Of a DNA stretch of 9,184 nt, positions 6,706-9,184 are shown one piece after another. Within the stretch, counting starts at the first letter, position 1. Every line of letters starts with the position of its first letter. The notes below the pieces were generated by a model that did no database searches, was not told the DNA's origin, and was given only the letters and a program-made list of their open reading frames with translations. The position numbers and the translations under genes were made by a program. This DNA comes from Thermoplasmata archaeon (GTDB taxonomy: Archaea > Thermoplasmatota > Thermoplasmata > Thermoplasmatales > Thermoplasmataceae): positions 1-9,184 of the forward strand of contig JAKBRR010000045.1 of the NCBI GenBank assembly GCA_021845325.1, read 5' to 3'.

Positions 6706-8135
6706 GCACCAGTTATATGAATATCATTTCCTGACCTCATAAATGAACAAAATCCAGCAGCGAGAAGTATAACCGCAGAAGCTATGAAAGCGTACCTTAA
6801 GCCTCCCATGAATGCTATAAACTGGGCAGAATTCAGGGCACCATCTCCAAGAAATATCTCATATGATACATACCTAGGAACAGTTAATGAAGCCACAGAG
6901 ATTGTTATGACAAAGCTTAGAAGCGTTCCTATGTTTGCCAGAGTTCTCTGTAAACCTGAAGTTGATCCAAATGCTTTTGCCTGCGCAGCAGCCATCACGG
7001 CCTTATTGTTAGAGGGCCAGAACATTGAACCTCCAACCCCGGCTATGAGCGATCCGGTTATAACCTGATAATATGAGGAAGTGCTGTTAAGCTGCGTATA
7101 TATGATAACTGCCATAATCATTAGAAATATGCCTAGAGTGGCCATGGTTCTTGATCCAAATCTATCAGTAACCTTTCCCATTTTAGGAGAAAGGAAACTT
7201 GCAATTACGTAACCAGGCACCAAAATCAGGGCAGCATAGAGCGGAGAAAGTCCCCTCACACCCTGTAGATATAATATCAGCAGGAAGACCACCGAAAGGT
7301 ATCCGGTAGCCTGGAGAAATGTGGCCATCAGAGATAGGCTAAGGTATTTGGATTTAAATGCTCCCAGGTCAATTATGGGATTTTTGCTCTTTGTTTCTAT
7401 TATAAGGAATGCTACAAATGAAATTATCCCGATTGCAAGATAGGTTAAAATAGTGAACTTTCCAGCCCCTGATGCTACATCTACACCAGAATATGACAGC
7501 GAGAATAGCGATATGGCAAGAGCAGCAATTCCAGGAAAATCGAAAACATGCTTCACTTTTTTTGAATCTCTGATGTATTTCACGCTAAAAATAAATGCAA
7601 CGAGACCAATGGGGGCATTTATGAGAAAGATATAGTTCCATGATAGATAGTAAGTAATCACTCCTCCAAGAACAATTCCAAGAGTTCCTCCTATATTCCA
7701 GCCGAGGGTGGTGTATCCAAAGGCCTTTCCCCTGATTTTTGGGTTAAACGTGTCAGCAACTATGGCTCCTGAGTTTGCCTGCATCATTGAAGCACCAAAA
7801 GCCTGAACACCCCTCATTGAAATAAGTACGGAAATGTTAGGTGAAAGTCCGCATATAACCGAAGCAACTGTGAACAATGCAATTCCTGCAGAAAATATCC
7901 TTCCTCTTCCCAGAGAATCACCAACTGATCCCAATTGTGTAGTAAAAATGGCTACTACCATTAAATAAATCAGGATGACCCATATGGAAGAGGAGAAATT
8001 TGTCAAAAGAGCTCCATTGATTTTAGGTAAAGCCAGAAGAACAATGGTCGAATCAACCGCAGACATCATTGTTCCAATGATCAGGACCATCAATATGATA
8101 TTCCTGTGAGATGTTTCAGATTCCTGCATTTTCAT
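6684..8135 (-). CDS. MFS drug exporter, DHA2 (14-helix) family
   Basis: A 483-residue integral membrane protein of the drug:H+ antiporter-2 family, predicted to export amphipathic or toxic compounds using the proton gradient. Family signatures appear in order: D28-S-T-I-V with ALP (34-37) in helix 1, the motif A loop GSVGDSLGRGRI (69-80), R108-G-V-Q-A-F-G in helix 4, GGTLGIVLGG (149-158) in helix 5, FLINAPIG (170-177), SPLYAALILVPG (297-308), and the second-half loop GKVTDRFGSR (320-329). The length suits 14 helices. The helix-5 antiporter motif usually has GP where this protein has GI. An in-frame TAG at 8142-8144 limits the start to Met1 (8135) or Met3 (8129); the TATA-like box spacing slightly favours Met3 if the transcript is leaderless. 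The gene lies 81 bp downstream of PPDK on the same strand and converges with the regulator, overlapping its last 22 bp. Substrate unknown. Confidence 0.93.
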   Translation of the reverse strand: MKMQESETSHRNIILMVLIIGTMMSAVDSTIVLLALPKINGALLTNFSSSIWVILIYLMVVAIFTTQLGSVGDSLGRGRIFSAGIALFTVASVICGLSPNISVLISMRGVQAFGASMMQANSGAIVADTFNPKIRGKAFGYTTLGWNIGGTLGIVLGGVITYYLSWNYIFLINAPIGLVAFIFSVKYIRDSKKVKHVFDFPGIAALAISLFSLSYSGVDVASGAGKFTILTYLAIGIISFVAFLIIETKSKNPIIDLGAFKSKYLSLSLMATFLQATGYLSVVFLLILYLQGVRGLSPLYAALILVPGYVIASFLSPKMGKVTDRFGSRTMATLGIFLMIMAVIIYTQLNSTSSYYQVITGSLIAGVGGSMFWPSNNKAVMAAAQAKAFGSTSGLQRTLANIGTLLSFVITISVASLTVPRYVSYEIFLGDGALNSAQFIAFMGGLRYAFIASAVILLAAGFCSFMRSGNDIHITGAHPEKKS

Positions 8136-8148
8136 GCATTTCTATTTC

Positions 8149-8160
8149 ATATTTTATTAT
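8149..8160 (-). promoter_or_regulatory. candidate TATA box of the DHA2 exporter gene
   Basis: The minus strand reads ATAATAAAATAT, lying 14 to 25 bp before the ATG at 8135, or 20 to 31 bp before the in-frame ATG at 8129. The second spacing is the one expected for a leaderless archaeal message, so it bears on which Met is used. No Shine-Dalgarno sequence is visible upstream of either Met. Confidence 0.4.
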
Positions 8161-8167
8161 GATGTCA

Positions 8168-8181
8168 ATTTTGATCAAAAT
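8168..8181. repeat. perfect 14-bp palindrome, candidate operator
   Basis: ATTTTGATCAAAAT is identical to its own reverse complement. It lies 7 bp upstream of the TATA-like box of the DHA2 exporter and 35 bp after the PPDK stop codon. A two-fold symmetric site in this position suits a dimeric regulator, possibly the nearby AsnC/Lrp-type protein. An alternative is a role at the end of the PPDK transcript, but a palindrome with no loop is a poor hairpin and archaeal terminators rely mainly on T-runs. Confidence 0.5.
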
Positions 8182-8216
8182 AATTTGTGGAAATTTGGTT
8201 TTTGAGACGGTATTTA

Positions 8217-9184
8217 TCAAGCATTCATAATTGCTGCCCTAGCAGCAGAAAGCCTTGCAACAGGAATTCTGAACGGCGAAGCGGAAACATAGTCAAGGCC
8301 TATTTTATGGCAAAACTCAACAGTCTCCGGATCTCCACCCTGTTCTCCGCAGATACCAATTTCAAGTTTAGGCTGCCCTCTCCTGCCTTTTTCAACAGCC
8401 ATTTTCATTAGCTCTCCAACGCCCTCAAAGTCCACAGTCCTGAAAGGATCTCCGGGGAGGATATTATTATCAAGGTATTTGGACATAAACTTTCCCTCTG
8501 CATCGTCTCTCGAATATCCAAAAGTCATTTGAGTCAGATCGTTTGTGCCGAAGGAGAAGAAATCTGCAAACTTTGAAATTTTGTCTGCAGTGACACATGC
8601 TCTTGGTATTTCTATCATTGTACCGAATTTGTATGTAATCTTTTCATGACCCTCAATTGATTGGACAACCTTTTCCAGTCTTTCTCTGAGTATCTCAAGT
8701 TCCCTGCTCTCTCCAACGAGCGGTATCATTATTTCAGGCAATATCTTCTTACCTTCATCTGATACATTAATGGCTGCCTTTATTATTGCATTAACCTGCA
8801 TTTCGTAGATCTCAGGATAGCTGATTCCAAGCCTGCATCCTCTGAAACCAAGCATTGGGTTGAATTCTTCAAGGGACTTTATTACCTGATATATCTTGTT
8901 CTTCTCACTTAACACTGCAACGGCATCGTCAATTTCCTTTGGATCTCTCATTGAAGAAAGTCTCATTTTCAGGGAAAAAACTTCATTCATTATCTCTTCC
9001 TTATCGGGAAGAAACTCATGCAGTGGGGGGTCGAGAAGCCTTATTATAACCGGGAAACCTTCCATCGTTTTAAAAAACTCGGTAAAATCTGATATCTGCA
9101 TGGGAAGAAGCTTTGAGAGATAAAATTGCCTGTCCTCCCTCGTCTTGGACATGATCATAGCTCTCATTATGTCTATTCTCCCGT
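8217..9184 (-). CDS. ppdK: Pyruvate phosphate dikinase, C-terminal part (cut by the window edge)
   Basis: The C-terminal third of PPDK, which interconverts pyruvate + ATP + Pi and phosphoenolpyruvate + AMP + PPi in the cytosol, linking glycolysis and gluconeogenesis. What is visible is the PEP/pyruvate-binding TIM barrel. Numbered from the Met at 9167, it shows IRLLDPPLHEF with an active-site Arg43, the FGTMIEIPRA strand with metal ligand Glu186, FSFGTNDLTQ with Asn209-Asp210, and GICGEQGG with the catalytic Cys273 (codon 8349-8351), then SPFRIPVARL near the end. The frame stays open through 9168-9182, and those codons (GRIDI) continue PPDK-like sequence, so the Met at 9167 is internal. The true start lies outside the window, as full enzymes are about 880 residues. 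The swivelling His domain and ATP-grasp domain are therefore not seen. One change from the usual GEHGG is Gln for His. It is the gene upstream of the DHA2 exporter on the same strand. Confidence 0.97.
   Translation of the reverse strand, partial: GRIDIMRAMIMSKTREDRQFYLSKLLPMQISDFTEFFKTMEGFPVIIRLLDPPLHEFLPDKEEIMNEVFSLKMRLSSMRDPKEIDDAVAVLSEKNKIYQVIKSLEEFNPMLGFRGCRLGISYPEIYEMQVNAIIKAAINVSDEGKKILPEIMIPLVGESRELEILRERLEKVVQSIEGHEKITYKFGTMIEIPRACVTADKISKFADFFSFGTNDLTQMTFGYSRDDAEGKFMSKYLDNNILPGDPFRTVDFEGVGELMKMAVEKGRRGQPKLEIGICGEQGGDPETVEFCHKIGLDYVSASPFRIPVARLSAARAAIMNA

Noticed and set aside
8187..9123. Open frames on the + strand opposite PPDK and its downstream gap
   Set aside because: They are antisense to a strongly conserved enzyme, and their translations look like shadow sequence with no domain.
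1..9184. tRNA or rRNA genes, CRISPR array, insertion sequence, integrase or phage gene
   Set aside because: Gaps between genes are all under 135 bp and none shows cloverleaf-like, spaced-repeat or transposase-like sequence. All genes read as intact and of similar composition.

Overview
The window looks like chromosome from an AT-rich archaeon, most likely of the Thermoplasmatales/Ferroplasma/Cuniculiplasma kind. The evidence is indirect. Arginine is coded mainly by AGA/AGG. None of the checkable starts has a clear Shine-Dalgarno sequence. Several starts have an AT-rich TATA-like element centred about 23-27 bp upstream of the start codon, the spacing expected for leaderless archaeal transcripts. 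The regulator is of the archaeal Lrp/AsnC kind. The order-level assignment is inference.

Layout, left to right. (1) 1-131 is a short non-coding leader carrying the promoter of an AidB-like acyl-CoA dehydrogenase (132-1784, +). (2) Convergent with it, 40 bp away, is a 12-helix MFS transporter (1825-3090, -). (3) 85 bp upstream of that, on the same strand, is a large RND/MMPL-type exporter (3176-5806, -). (4) A 119-bp divergent promoter region (5807-5925) separates the MMPL gene from a regulator with two AsnC/Lrp-type winged helices (5926-6705, +). (5) The regulator's 3' end overlaps by 22 bp the 3' end of a 14-helix DHA2-family MFS exporter (6684-8135, -). (6) Upstream of that exporter, on the same strand, is the C-terminal third of pyruvate phosphate dikinase (8217 to the window edge, -), cut by the end of the window.

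Functional reading. The centre of the window is an export block: three membrane transporters of two superfamilies, with a double-HTH regulator lodged between two of them. It shares a promoter region with the MMPL gene and overlaps the DHA2 gene tail to tail. The simplest inference is local control of one or both exporters, perhaps in response to a toxic organic compound or lipid-like substrate. A perfect 14-bp palindrome just upstream of the DHA2 TATA-like box is the best operator candidate. The flanking metabolic genes (acyl-CoA dehydrogenase and PPDK) have no evident mechanistic link to this block.

No tRNA, rRNA, CRISPR array, insertion sequence or pseudogene was seen. Every intergenic gap is under 135 bp. 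I do not see a clearly undescribed system here; the regulator architecture and its candidate sites are the most worthwhile leads.
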